From contig JAAZNC010000028.1 in NCBI GenBank assembly GCA_012798455.1, positions 1-34,488 of the forward strand: DNA of 34,488 bases, given 5' to 3'. The number at the start of each line of letters is the position of its first letter. The stretch's first letter is position 1. Shown in pieces: positions 17,032-25,593 of this stretch. The notes under the pieces were generated by a model. The model saw only the letters and a list, made by a program, of their open reading frames with translations. It searched no databases and was not told the DNA's origin. The stretch is from Chloroflexota bacterium (GTDB lineage: Bacteria; Chloroflexota; Anaerolineae; Anaerolineales; Anaerolineaceae). The translations under genes and the position numbers were made by a program.

Positions 17032-18069
17032 TCAATCGACCAGATTTTCCCAGGTTGCAATGATATGTTCCACATCCTCGTCATGTATCCAATAATGGGT
17101 CACCAGACGGACCTCGCGTTCACCGGAAAAACCGATCAAAATCCTTTCTTCTTCCAATCTTTCTTTTAAGACATCAAAGTTGGGGAAAATATCTTCAGCC
17201 ACCTCTAAGAAAACCATATTGGTCTGGGGCTTTCCTTTGGAAAGAGAGAACCCTGGAATCTTGGAAATGGCATCTGCCAGACGGGTAGCACGTGCATGAT
17301 CTTCTTCCAAGCGTTTCGTCATCTTGTCTAATGATACAATTCCAGCTGCTGCTAATACTCCTGCCTGGCGCATTCCACCGCCCAGCATTTTTCTCAAACG
17401 ACGAGCTTTGGTGATGAAATCTTCTGACCCGCACAAAACTGAGCCGACCGGGGCGCACAATCCCTTACTTAAGCAAAAAGTAACTGAATCCGCCATAGCA
17501 GTCAATGCGTCCACTGGACAACCGAGAGCTACGGCGGCATTGAAAATACGTGCTCCATCAATATGGAGAGCAAGTCCTTTCTTTTTCGCCAACGCACTCA
17601 ACTCCCACATATACCCTGAGGAGATCACCAAACCACCACATTGATTTTGCGTATTCTCTACTATGATCATTTTGGTGCGCGGTTCGTGGATGTCCGTTCC
17701 CCGCACAGCTTGTGAGATCATTTCCAAATCCAGAGTGCCGTCTTTCTGGTTAGGGAGAGTATTAGCAAATATTCCACCTAACGCAGACATACCACCCACT
17801 TCATGTAAAAAGGTATGTCCATATTGCCCCATGATCACCTCATCTCCCCGCTGGCAGGTGGTCAAAATTGCCAGTAGATTCCCCATCGTACCGGAGGTTA
17901 CGAATAACCCCTGCTCCATACCCATCAAGGCAGCTGCTTTCGATTCCAATTGATTGACCGTTGGATCCTCTCCATAGACATCATCTCCTACTTCTGCTGC
18001 TGCCATAGCAGCACGCATTTCATCCGTAGGTACGGTCACTGTATCAGAACGCAGATCAATGTATTTCAT
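17032..18069 (-). CDS. Low-specificity L-threonine aldolase
   Basis: A fold type I PLP enzyme of ~345 residues that splits L-threonine or allo-threonine to glycine and acetaldehyde. It opens IDLRSDTVTVPTDEMRAAM, which is diagnostic, followed by VGDDVYGEDPTVNQLE, SGTMGNLLA, ALHIDGARIFNAA with the PLP-contacting Asp, and the Schiff-base Lys in FCLSKGLCAPVGS (~202). The frame also allows ATG 18093, which overlaps the rluD stop codon (TAATG) but lacks a ribosome site. ATG 18069 has GAGGA at good spacing and matches the family start, so it is preferred. It may be translationally coupled to rluD. Confidence 0.92.
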   Translation of the reverse strand: MKYIDLRSDTVTVPTDEMRAAMAAAEVGDDVYGEDPTVNQLESKAAALMGMEQGLFVTSGTMGNLLAILTTCQRGDEVIMGQYGHTFLHEVGGMSALGGIFANTLPNQKDGTLDLEMISQAVRGTDIHEPRTKMIIVENTQNQCGGLVISSGYMWELSALAKKKGLALHIDGARIFNAAVALGCPVDALTAMADSVTFCLSKGLCAPVGSVLCGSEDFITKARRLRKMLGGGMRQAGVLAAAGIVSLDKMTKRLEEDHARATRLADAISKIPGFSLSKGKPQTNMVFLEVAEDIFPNFDVLKERLEEERILIGFSGEREVRLVTHYWIHDEDVEHIIATWENLVD

Positions 18070-18092
18070 CTTATTTTCCTCGAGAGTCTCCA

Positions 18093-19016
18093 TTAGGTAA
18101 GTTCATTCAAAATTTGTTGCAGATCATCCGGCAATGGAGCGCTGAATTCCATGGGCTCGCTGTGATCGGGTATCCGGATAGTAATAGATCGGGCGTGCAG
18201 GAATTGGCGGTGGAGCGGCAGAGAAGGATATTTATGTCCATATATAGTATCTGCCACCACTGGGCAGCCTAAGTATGCCATCTGCACCCTAATTTGATGG
18301 GTGCGTCCAGTAAATATCTTCACCTCCACCAGTGTGTGATTCTTATATGAATGGATCACTTTATATTCTGAAACCGCAGCCCGGCCCCTTCCATTATAAG
18401 CAACTGCCATTTTCTTGCGTTGGGTTGGATCACGTTGAATGCCTGTTTCAATCCTGCCAGTAGGTGTGGGAGGACATCCATCCACCAATGCCATATAAAT
18501 CTTGTTCACTTCTCGAGATTTGAATTGTTCCTGCAGATAATGATGGGTTTTTTCGTTTTTCGCCACCAGTAAGACACCAGAAGTGTCGCGATCGAGCCGG
18601 TGCACAATACCAGGTCTTTGCACACCACCAATCCCCTGCAAAAAGGGTGCATGTGCCAATAGTGCATGCACCAACGTTCCGTTCTGATGTCCATTCGAAG
18701 GATGTACCACCAATCCTGCCGGTTTATTTACCACAATAACGTTCTCATCTTCGTAAAGAATATCAAGCGGAATGGCTTCGGGAATGATGGTTAAGGGTTC
18801 TGCCGGAGGGATGGTAATCAAAATAGAACACGGTGATGGTAATAAGGTACTTACTTTATCAATCGACTCACCATCTACTTGAATATAACCACCCCTAATA
18901 AGATCCTGGATTCTGGAACGCGACAAATCACTTAATTGTTCCGCCAGGTATTTATCCAGACGTTCCGGTATCTTGTTGTCGAATTTAATGATAAATGTTC
19001 GATCCTGTTCTGCCAT
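18093..19016 (-). CDS. rluD: Ribosomal large-subunit pseudouridine synthase RluD-type
   Basis: 307 residues with an N-terminal S4 RNA-binding domain (~17-65: RLDKYLAEQLSDLSRSRIQDLIRGGYIQVDG) and a RluA-family catalytic domain. The active-site Asp is D142 in GIVHRLDRDTSGVLLVAK. GRTHQIRVQMAYLGCPV near residue 240 is the other family block. The family isomerises uridines in 23S rRNA; whether the targets are the helix 69 positions of E. coli RluD cannot be told from sequence. It starts 4 bp after lspA, a pairing common in bacteria, and its stop codon overlaps the alternative aldolase start. Confidence 0.93.
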   Translation of the reverse strand: MAEQDRTFIIKFDNKIPERLDKYLAEQLSDLSRSRIQDLIRGGYIQVDGESIDKVSTLLPSPCSILITIPPAEPLTIIPEAIPLDILYEDENVIVVNKPAGLVVHPSNGHQNGTLVHALLAHAPFLQGIGGVQRPGIVHRLDRDTSGVLLVAKNEKTHHYLQEQFKSREVNKIYMALVDGCPPTPTGRIETGIQRDPTQRKKMAVAYNGRGRAAVSEYKVIHSYKNHTLVEVKIFTGRTHQIRVQMAYLGCPVVADTIYGHKYPSLPLHRQFLHARSITIRIPDHSEPMEFSAPLPDDLQQILNELT

Positions 19017-19020
19017 AAGT

Positions 19021-19509
19021 TTATGCGGATTTGGGAGAATTCTTCTTCTCCTCCTGCCATAAAGCGATTAGCATTACCGCTACTCCGACCGTGATGGAGG
19101 CATCGGCAATATTAAAAACGGCGAAATTACCAACCGATATGAAATCTGTTACATGCCCAATCTTGACACGGTCAATCAAATTGCCAATTGCACCACCCAA
19201 TTCCAATCCGATCGCACTGCGTAACCACCAATTTTCCCCTGCCAAACGGCTGTAGAATATCAGAATCAAAATGACCACAACCAGCGGCAAGAAGGTGAAG
19301 AGCAAACCCATCCCCTGAAACATTCCAAATGCCACTCCTGTGTTATACCAGTGGACAACCCGCGCATAGGGCATCAGCCATTCCCAGGGGGTCCATACTT
19401 CCCCATAATTCAGATTCGTCCGTACTAGATTCTTGGTATATTGATCCAGGATGATGATGATCCCTGCCAGGATTAATAAAAATAGATAGGATTTAATAAT
19501 CTTTTTCAA
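19021..19509 (-). CDS. lspA: Lipoprotein signal peptidase (signal peptidase II)
   Basis: 162 residues, four membrane helices. This aspartyl protease removes the signal peptide from lipoproteins after Lgt has acted. The two catalytic aspartates are D122 in GHVTDFI and D136 in FNIADASI; NLIDRV is also conserved, as is the N-terminal LDQYTKNLV. The start is TTG at 19509, with GGAGG six bases upstream and no suitable ATG nearby. It begins the lspA-rluD transcript, which diverges from the PAS-protein gene. Confidence 0.95.
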   Translation of the reverse strand: MKKIIKSYLFLLILAGIIIILDQYTKNLVRTNLNYGEVWTPWEWLMPYARVVHWYNTGVAFGMFQGMGLLFTFLPLVVVILILIFYSRLAGENWWLRSAIGLELGGAIGNLIDRVKIGHVTDFISVGNFAVFNIADASITVGVAVMLIALWQEEKKNSPKSA

Positions 19510-19576
19510 ATGATTCCTCCAGAGTCAAGTCATTTGATTGTAATAGAAAAACGCATTTCAGTCTAACACCACCTTA

Positions 19577-19604
19577 TTGACTTTCTAAAATTGAGTACAA
19601 TAAC
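19577..19604 (+). promoter_or_regulatory. Possible promoter of the PAS-protein gene
   Basis: TTGACT at 19577-19582 and AATAAC at 19599-19604 are 16 bp apart and lie 40 bp before the start codon. The -10 match is poor, so the call is tentative. Confidence 0.3.
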
Positions 19605-19643
19605 CTTGGTTTGGGTATATCACACAGCAATGAAGGAGCGAGC

Positions 19644-19991
19644 ATGAAAACAGTCAATTGGCGTGAAGAATTTCCGGCAGCCATTACCGTCACGGATAAA
19701 GATGACATTATTATAGAGATGAATCAGAAAGCCGCGGATCTTTTTTCCAAAGATGGCGGCAAAGCCTTGATCGGAAAGGATCTATTGGATTGCCACTCCC
19801 ATCTTTCGCAAGAAAAGATCAAGAAAATTCAGGCAGGCAAGAATCCCAATATTTATACCATCCAGAAGAATGATATAAAAAAAATGGTGTTCCAAGCACC
19901 CTACTTCGAAAACGGCAGGTATGCGGGATTGGTAGAGATAAGTTTCGAATTACCCGCTGAAGTCCCGCATTTCAACCGGGATATGCGATAA
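19644..19991 (+). CDS. Stand-alone PAS domain protein
   Basis: 115 residues, essentially one PAS domain: the AAITVTDKDDIIIEMNQKAADLF N-cap and beta strands, the central GKDLLDCHSHLSQEKIKKIQAGKN, and the C-terminal strands YAGLVEISFELP. The DCH motif and spacing recall the C-terminal PAS of DUF438-type proteins, in which this Cys-His pair is conserved; the ligand here is unknown. No output domain is attached. A clear AAGGAGCGAGC precedes ATG 19644. It is monocistronic, divergent from lspA, and separated from convergent ileS by a hairpin. A role as a redox or ligand sensor acting through a partner is inference. Confidence 0.8.
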   Translation: MKTVNWREEFPAAITVTDKDDIIIEMNQKAADLFSKDGGKALIGKDLLDCHSHLSQEKIKKIQAGKNPNIYTIQKNDIKKMVFQAPYFENGRYAGLVEISFELPAEVPHFNRDMR

Positions 19992-19997
19992 AGAAAA

Positions 19998-20030
19998 GAC
20001 CGACCAGTTTGGTCGGTCTCTCTTGTTATT
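19998..20030. terminator. Bidirectional hairpin between PAS gene and ileS
   Basis: A perfect 8-bp stem, GACCGACC / GGTCGGTC around AGTTT (19998-20018), stands between two convergent stop codons. The plus-strand T tract (TCTCTTGTTATTTTT) is interrupted; on the minus strand it is followed by TTTCTTTA. Confidence 0.7.
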
Positions 20031-20031
20031 T

Positions 20032-23000
20032 TTAGCTTTTCTTTGTCAACCAGATAGTCACTTGTTCCCCATCGAAATCATCACTGGCATTCGGCAGGAT
20101 ATGCGGTTGGTCTTCCGATGTCATCTCAACCGTCAGAGTCTCTGCCATCACATAATCGCGATACTGCTCGATGGCTTGCTGTAATTTCTCAGATGCGCTA
20201 TAAGCCAGGGTGATACGATCGGCGATTTCAAAACCAGCCTGCTTGCGGGCTTCCTGCACCCGGCGGATGAATTCACGCACCAGTCCCTCATTGACCAGTT
20301 CCTCATTCAGGGTAGTAACCAATGCTGCCAGGTAGGCTCCTTCCGAAGCTACTTCGAAACCCTCTTTGGCTTGAATATGGATCTCCACTTCATCGGGATT
20401 GATCTCGTATTCTGAACCTGCTACTGTTACTTTGAAAGATCCCCCACTCCCTACTTTTTCCGCGATCTCTTCCGCGTTCAACGCCAGGATGGCATCTTTG
20501 ATTTGAGGGAAATCTCCTTTGTATTTCTGTCCCAATTGTTTGGGTAGTGGCACCAGGTCATAGGCAACCGCCTCATTTGCCGCACTCAGTAAGCGTACTT
20601 TTTTTACATTGAGCTCATCTTCCAGCAATTCGGCATATTTTTCAACAATACGTGGATCATCGGCTGAACTCAATGCAAATGCAGCTTCAGCCAGCGGTTG
20701 GCGCACTTTGATACCCGATTTATTGCGTGCAGCATGCCCCAAAGAAACCAGCTTCATGACCACTTCCATCTCATGATTCAACGTTGCATCGATCAAGGCT
20801 TCATCGAAATCAGGCCATTGGGTAAGATGTACAGATTTCTCGGCATTGGCATCAACGGAAAGCACCAGGTTCTGATAAAGAACTTCAGCCATATAAGGCA
20901 TGGATGGTGCAATAAGTTTGCTGATAGCCGCCAGCGCTTCATATAAGGTGGCATAAGCTGCATATTTATCCTCATCCGATTCGCTCTTCCAAAAACGTCG
21001 ACGGGAACGCCGCAGGTACCAGTTCGATAATTGGTCTACAAACTGCTCGACCGGACGCGTGGCATTGATCACGTCATAGTTTTCGAATGCTTCCGTCACG
21101 TCCTTGATGAGAGTATGCAGTTCCGACAGTATCCATTTATCAAGCGCAGAATATTCAATATGCGTCTTGGTCGCATCCGGCTGCCAGTTATCCAGATTGG
21201 CATAGGTGACAAAGAAGGAATAAGTATTCCACAAGGTCAACGTGAAATTGCGAATTACTTCCGAAACCAGATTGGCAGAAAAACGCCGTTCCTGTCCCGG
21301 CGGGCTGGCGGTATATAAATACCAACGCATGGCATCCGCCCCATTCTGATCGATCACCTCCCACGGATCGACTACATTGCCTTTGGATTTGGACATCTTT
21401 TGCCCATTCTCATCCAGGATCAATCCGAGACATAATACATTCTTAAAACACTTTTGATCAAACAATAATGTTGAGATGGCATGCAATGAATAGAACCACC
21501 CGCGCGTTTGATCGACCGCTTCGCAGATATAATCTGCCGGGTATTGTTCCTTGAATTCCTTTTCATGCTCAAATGGATAATGCCACTGCGCCACCGGCAT
21601 AGATCCCGAATCGAACCATACATCGATCAATTCCGGGACCCGTTGCATCTTGCCATGACATTCAGGGCATTCGAGTGTAACCTCATCCACATAAGGACGG
21701 TGCAGTTCCAATCCGGTCAGGTCGTGACCGACCAGGCTGGATAATTCCTCTATGGAACCCACGCAGGTCTGCAAACCACAATCCCGGCACTGCCACACTG
21801 GTAATGGCGTACCCCAAAAACGTTCCCTGCCCAATGCCCAGTCGATATTGTTCTCCAGCCAGTTCCCGAAGCGACCATTCTTGATATGTTCGGGATACCA
21901 ATTGATCTCGTTATTCAACGCCACCAATCGGTCTTTCTTTTCACTGGTACGGATATACCAAGTTGGACGGGCATAATATAGCAGAGGAGTATCACATCGC
22001 CAGCAGAATGGATAAGAATGTTCGTGCTGCTCAACTTTAAAGAGCAATCCACGCGCATTCAAATGATCAATGATCAACGGATCAGCATCTTTCACATATT
22101 TCCCAGCCCAATGATCAACCTCCTTTATGAAAGTACCATCCGGTTTGACGGTCATCAGTAAAGGTAGATTTTCCTGATTGGCTACGTTCATATCGTCGGC
22201 ACCGTATGCCGGAGCGATATGCACCAATCCAGAACCATCTGCGATAGTTACAAAATCTCCCAGTACCACATAATGAGCCGGTTTATCCACTGGCAAGAAA
22301 GTGAATAGCGGTTGATAGCGTTTTCCTTTGAGTTGTTTGCCCTTAAAACGCTCCAATATGGTAATTTTTTCATCACTGAAGACCTTCTCCACCAACACTT
22401 CTGCCAGGATCAGTTTTTCGGTCGTGTTGCTCTCACCATTGGTCAGATTTCGTTCTACCTTGACATAGGTGATATCCTTCCCGGCTGCCACAGCGACGTT
22501 AGCCGGTAAAGTCCAGGGTGTGGTTGTCCAAACCAGCAAAGAGGTGTCTTCTTCGTCTAACAGTGGCATGCGCACAAAGATAGAGGGTTCACTTATATCA
22601 TGGTACCCAAGAGATACCTCATGATCCGAAAGAGGAGTTCCACAGCGTGTACAGTATGGCACAACTTTGAAGCCCTGATAGAGCAATTCTTTATCCCAGA
22701 AGTTTTTTAGGATCCACCAGACCGACTCTATATACTCGTTTCTGTAAGTCACATAAGCTTTACTGAGATCAACCCAATATGCAATGCGATCGGTTAACTT
22801 CTCCCATTCCTGAATATAGGAAAAAGCCGATTCCTTGCACAGTTTATTGAATTTTTCGATGCCATATTCTTCGATCTGCTGTTTATTGGTGAATCCCAGC
22901 TTCTTCTCGACTTCGATTTCCACTGGCAACCCGTGTGTATCCCAACCACCACGCCGGTCAACATGATAGCCCTGCATGGTCTTGTAACGCGGGAAGATAT

Positions 23001-23196
23001 CCTTAAAAACACGTGCCAGCACATGATGCACACCCGGAATACCGTTGGCAGTTGGTGGTCCTTCGTAGAACACATAATTTGGACCACCATCGGTCTTCTT
23101 CATGGTTTGTTTGAATATCTCCTCCTGCTTCCAAAATTGCAGAACAGATTCCTCCAGTTCTTTGATCTCTAGCTTCGAAGAAACGGGTTTGAACAT
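20032..23196 (-). CDS. ileS: Isoleucyl-tRNA synthetase, type 2, with altered HIGH motif (GVHH)
   Basis: 1054 residues, the length of the IleRS2 (eukaryote-like) class. It attaches Ile to tRNA-Ile and edits Val. The catalytic core has GPPTANGIP followed directly by GVHH (residues 55-58), where the class has HIGH or HVGH; the first and third positions are swapped. KMSKS is normal (GQKMSKSKGN, ~600). The CP1 editing region (WTTTPWTLPANVAVA, GSGLVHIAPAYGADD), Cys-rich zinc sites (CTRCGTPLS, CWRCDTPLL, CRDCGLQTC, CPECHGKM) and a long C-terminal anticodon/extension region are complete. GGAGG precedes the ATG. Expression should follow tRNA-Ile charging through the T-box leader. The reading frame is intact, so this is not decay. 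Confidence 0.96.
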   Translation of the reverse strand: MFKPVSSKLEIKELEESVLQFWKQEEIFKQTMKKTDGGPNYVFYEGPPTANGIPGVHHVLARVFKDIFPRYKTMQGYHVDRRGGWDTHGLPVEIEVEKKLGFTNKQQIEEYGIEKFNKLCKESAFSYIQEWEKLTDRIAYWVDLSKAYVTYRNEYIESVWWILKNFWDKELLYQGFKVVPYCTRCGTPLSDHEVSLGYHDISEPSIFVRMPLLDEEDTSLLVWTTTPWTLPANVAVAAGKDITYVKVERNLTNGESNTTEKLILAEVLVEKVFSDEKITILERFKGKQLKGKRYQPLFTFLPVDKPAHYVVLGDFVTIADGSGLVHIAPAYGADDMNVANQENLPLLMTVKPDGTFIKEVDHWAGKYVKDADPLIIDHLNARGLLFKVEQHEHSYPFCWRCDTPLLYYARPTWYIRTSEKKDRLVALNNEINWYPEHIKNGRFGNWLENNIDWALGRERFWGTPLPVWQCRDCGLQTCVGSIEELSSLVGHDLTGLELHRPYVDEVTLECPECHGKMQRVPELIDVWFDSGSMPVAQWHYPFEHEKEFKEQYPADYICEAVDQTRGWFYSLHAISTLLFDQKCFKNVLCLGLILDENGQKMSKSKGNVVDPWEVIDQNGADAMRWYLYTASPPGQERRFSANLVSEVIRNFTLTLWNTYSFFVTYANLDNWQPDATKTHIEYSALDKWILSELHTLIKDVTEAFENYDVINATRPVEQFVDQLSNWYLRRSRRRFWKSESDEDKYAAYATLYEALAAISKLIAPSMPYMAEVLYQNLVLSVDANAEKSVHLTQWPDFDEALIDATLNHEMEVVMKLVSLGHAARNKSGIKVRQPLAEAAFALSSADDPRIVEKYAELLEDELNVKKVRLLSAANEAVAYDLVPLPKQLGQKYKGDFPQIKDAILALNAEEIAEKVGSGGSFKVTVAGSEYEINPDEVEIHIQAKEGFEVASEGAYLAALVTTLNEELVNEGLVREFIRRVQEARKQAGFEIADRITLAYSASEKLQQAIEQYRDYVMAETLTVEMTSEDQPHILPNASDDFDGEQVTIWLTKKS
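23023..23034 (-). other. GVHH codons replacing the HIGH signature of IleRS
   Basis: The minus strand reads GGT GTG CAT CAT here, coding Gly-Val-His-His directly after the conserved ANGIP. This is the first class I signature motif, which contacts ATP. Confidence 0.9.
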
Positions 23197-23209
23197 AACA
23201 CCTCCAAAT

Positions 23210-23483
23210 AAAAAAGCTCATCCTTTATCAGGGACGAGCAAATAATACCCGCGGTACCACCCACATTCTCACCTGGCGGTGAACTCTCACTCAGGAGCCT
23301 GCTTGCACAGAGTCCCTGCCCTGCTAACGGTAGGCAAATCCGGTTTTCCTAATAATATCAGTACGATATGTTCAGATCACAACTCCGGAAGGATTTTCAG
23401 ACCAGTTTTTCCACCAGGCTTTCACTCTCCCTGGCTCGCTACAGAAATCCGCTGATCCTACTCGTTTCCATCAATGCTTTTAC
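23210..23483 (-). promoter_or_regulatory. T-box riboswitch (tRNA-Ile) upstream of ileS
   Basis: The minus strand contains the T-box core GGGTGGTACCGCGGG (23248-23262), which pairs with the NCCA end of uncharged tRNA. It is followed by a terminator stem GCTCGTCC / GGATGAGC with a T6 run (23210-23239). Upstream is a long stem I with an AGTA-type element and a CCAGGGAGAGTGAAAGCCTGG apical hairpin. An ATC (plus strand 23375-23377) in TTGTGATCTGAAC is the likely specifier and fits isoleucine, although I have not folded the RNA. The terminator T-run ends only about 14 bases before the ileS start codon, just ahead of its GGAGG. Confidence 0.92.
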
Positions 23484-23489
23484 GACCTG

Positions 23490-23518
23490 ATTATGCCATA
23501 AAAGGTTCTTTTTATCAA
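23490..23518 (-). promoter_or_regulatory. Promoter of the ileS T-box transcript
   Basis: TTGATA (plus 23513-23518) and CATAAT (plus 23490-23495) on the minus strand are separated by exactly 17 bp. The position, just before stem I of the T-box and just after the pyrimidine phosphorylase stop codon, is as expected. Confidence 0.75.
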
Positions 23519-23527
23519 TTTATGAAC

Positions 23528-24829
23528 CTAAATCACACCATAAAAAAGTGGTAGTTCCGCACACTTTTCGGATTGGATTGCAATACCTTCCATCAATCTT
23601 GCTTTGGCTGCAGCTAATTTATCTTGCTCATTTGCAAAGATCTTGATGATCACATCCCCTTTGGCTACCTGTTCACCAACTTTGTGTTCCAGATGAAATC
23701 CCACACCCAGATCGATGGCTGCGCCCTTCTTTTCTCTGCCTGCTCCCAGGATCACAGCAGCCTCGCCGATCATCTGGGCATTGAGCATGGATATATGACC
23801 ATCTTTTTCAGCGACAATTGCATCTTCAATCGAACCTGATGGTAATTTGTCTGGATTTTCGATAAAGGAAAGATCACCTTTTTGGGCTTTCACCAGTTGG
23901 GTAAATTTCTCCCAGGCTTTTCCATTCTTGATTGTTGCTTCGGCTAGTCCACGAGCTGCATCCAGATTGGCAGCTTTTTCTCCCAACACCAGCATGTGCG
24001 CAGCTACCGTGAAACAATGTTCCCGAAAATCATGCGGTCCGCCATCATGCAGCGTTTCGATGGCTTCTTTTAGTTCGATAGCATTGCCCACCGCTTTACC
24101 CAGAGGTTGGTTCATGTCGGAAAGTAGCGCGCGCACTTTTCTACCACTCAGGTTCCCAATCTCCACCATTAAAATTGCCAACTGTCTGGCATGCTCCAGG
24201 TCTTTCATGAATGCGCCGTAGCCCAATTTCACGTCCAGCACGATCGCTTGGGCACCTGCTGCAATCTTTTTACTCATGATGGATGAGGCGATCAGAGGGA
24301 TAGACGGAACAGTGCCAGTCACATCGCGCAAGGCGTACAAAATGCCATCCGCAGGTGCAAGATCACCGGTTTGTCCGGTTAGTACGATACCGATCTGGTG
24401 TAATTGCCGCATGAACTCGTCTTCCGATAAATCTACCCGGTATCCGGGGATGGATTCCATTTTATCCAGTGTCCCACCGCTGAATCCCAGACCGCGTCCT
24501 GACATCTTACCGACTGGCAATCCGCAGGCTGCTACTAGCGGCGCAACAACAAGGGTGGTTTTATCTCCCACCCCACCTGAAGAATGCTTATCGACCACAA
24601 TGGGAGCTATTTTTGACAAGTTCAGAATATCTCCTGAACTTGCCATTGCTAAGGTAAGATAGGTTGTTTCCTGTGCAGTCATCCCATTTAACAACACTGC
24701 CATTGCCCAGGCAGACGCCTGGTAGTCAGGGATGGTATTCTTTGTGATTCCTTGGATGAAAAACTCTATCTCTTCTTTTGTTAATTCTTTTTTATCTCGT
24801 TTGCGGATGATGATATCAACAGCACGCAT
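23528..24829 (-). CDS. pdp: Pyrimidine-nucleoside (thymidine) phosphorylase
   Basis: 433 residues of the dimeric pyrimidine phosphorylase family, which converts thymidine or uridine plus phosphate to base and (deoxy)ribose-1-phosphate. The signature SGRGLGFSGGTLDKMESIPGYRV is complete, as are KHSSGGVGDKTTLVVAP (phosphate site), the N-terminal EEIEFFIQGITKNTIPDYQASAWAMAVLLNGM, and the C-terminal biotinyl-like domain (GFHLEHKVGEQVAKGDVIIKIF). The length and sequence suggest PyNP rather than strict thymidine phosphorylase. It follows jag by 34 bp, so it is probably the distal gene of the rpmH-yidC-jag cluster. Confidence 0.93.
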   Translation of the reverse strand: MRAVDIIIRKRDKKELTKEEIEFFIQGITKNTIPDYQASAWAMAVLLNGMTAQETTYLTLAMASSGDILNLSKIAPIVVDKHSSGGVGDKTTLVVAPLVAACGLPVGKMSGRGLGFSGGTLDKMESIPGYRVDLSEDEFMRQLHQIGIVLTGQTGDLAPADGILYALRDVTGTVPSIPLIASSIMSKKIAAGAQAIVLDVKLGYGAFMKDLEHARQLAILMVEIGNLSGRKVRALLSDMNQPLGKAVGNAIELKEAIETLHDGGPHDFREHCFTVAAHMLVLGEKAANLDAARGLAEATIKNGKAWEKFTQLVKAQKGDLSFIENPDKLPSGSIEDAIVAEKDGHISMLNAQMIGEAAVILGAGREKKGAAIDLGVGFHLEHKVGEQVAKGDVIIKIFANEQDKLAAAKARLMEGIAIQSEKCAELPLFYGVI

Positions 24830-24863
24830 AATTTATCCTTTGAAGTTACTGAATGAATACAAT

Positions 24864-25415
24864 TTATTCTTTCGGCTTCAAGTAGATGGTCGCCCGTCGG
24901 TTTGGTTCTTCTCCCGCACTTTCAGTAGTTACAAAAGGATGATAGCGCAATTCAAGATGGATGATTCTGCGTTCATTGGCCGGCATTGGTTCTAGTACCT
25001 GTCTGCGTCCGGTCTGTACTACCTGGTCAGCAATGCGTCGTGCAAGCTGCCGTAACTGCCGTTCGCGACGGTAACGGTAACCCTGTACATCCACCATCAA
25101 TGGTACCCATTCACCCATCCGATTACAGAGGATCAGGCTGGTGATATATTGCAGTGAATTCAGAGTTTCCGACTTCCGACCGATCAATATGCTGAGATCC
25201 TTGCCGGATATATCTGCAAGAATGATGGGGCGATCCTTATCATCTTCTGGATCAACGATACGGGTCATTACTTTGGCGTCAATGTTCATCTTATCCAACA
25301 ACTCGGTGATGACCTCGTATGTGATTTGTCGCGCATTCTCTATCTTATCTACAGTGTCATCGAGGTAAGAGGATGTTTGATCCGAAAGTTTTACTCCAGC
25401 ATCTTGTCCTTCCAT
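24864..25415 (-). CDS. jag: Jag/KhpB RNA-binding protein (KH-R3H)
   Basis: 183 residues: a short N-terminal region (~1-35; the usual Jag-N domain looks reduced), a KH domain (~38-105, with DRPIILADISGKDLSILIGRKSETLNSLQYITSLI and the G-R-K loop) and an R3H domain (~115-175, RQLARRIADQVVQTGRRQVLEPMPANERRIIHLELR). The family binds RNA with KhpA and affects cell elongation and division. It follows yidC, the usual order, but 178 bp separate the genes and an 11-bp hairpin lies between them. AAGGAAGAAAGGAAG precedes the ATG. Confidence 0.92.
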   Translation of the reverse strand: MEGQDAGVKLSDQTSSYLDDTVDKIENARQITYEVITELLDKMNIDAKVMTRIVDPEDDKDRPIILADISGKDLSILIGRKSETLNSLQYITSLILCNRMGEWVPLMVDVQGYRYRRERQLRQLARRIADQVVQTGRRQVLEPMPANERRIIHLELRYHPFVTTESAGEEPNRRATIYLKPKE

Positions 25416-25512
25416 ATAATCTTCCTTTCTTCCTTTTCAGCGCTTTGGGGGTTTACTGTATAAGTTTTATTTATCCGATTTCACAGAAATAGAAATATTA
25501 ACCAATACTGTA

Positions 25513-25538
25513 CTATCCCTTTGTTTTCAAAGGGATAG
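25513..25538. other. Perfect 11-bp hairpin between yidC and jag
   Basis: CTATCCCTTTG and CAAAGGGATAG flank a TTTT loop. No T tract follows on the minus strand, so it is not a classical terminator; it may be an mRNA processing or stability element. Confidence 0.5.
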
Positions 25539-25593
25539 AAACCTTTAAAGCATTTTTCGAATTGTCATATTCATAAAGCCGTTTGATACCTGC

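Noticed and set aside
20698-23221. Several open frames inside ileS on both strands
   Set aside because: They are shadows of the 1054-codon gene and lack ribosome sites or recognisable domains.
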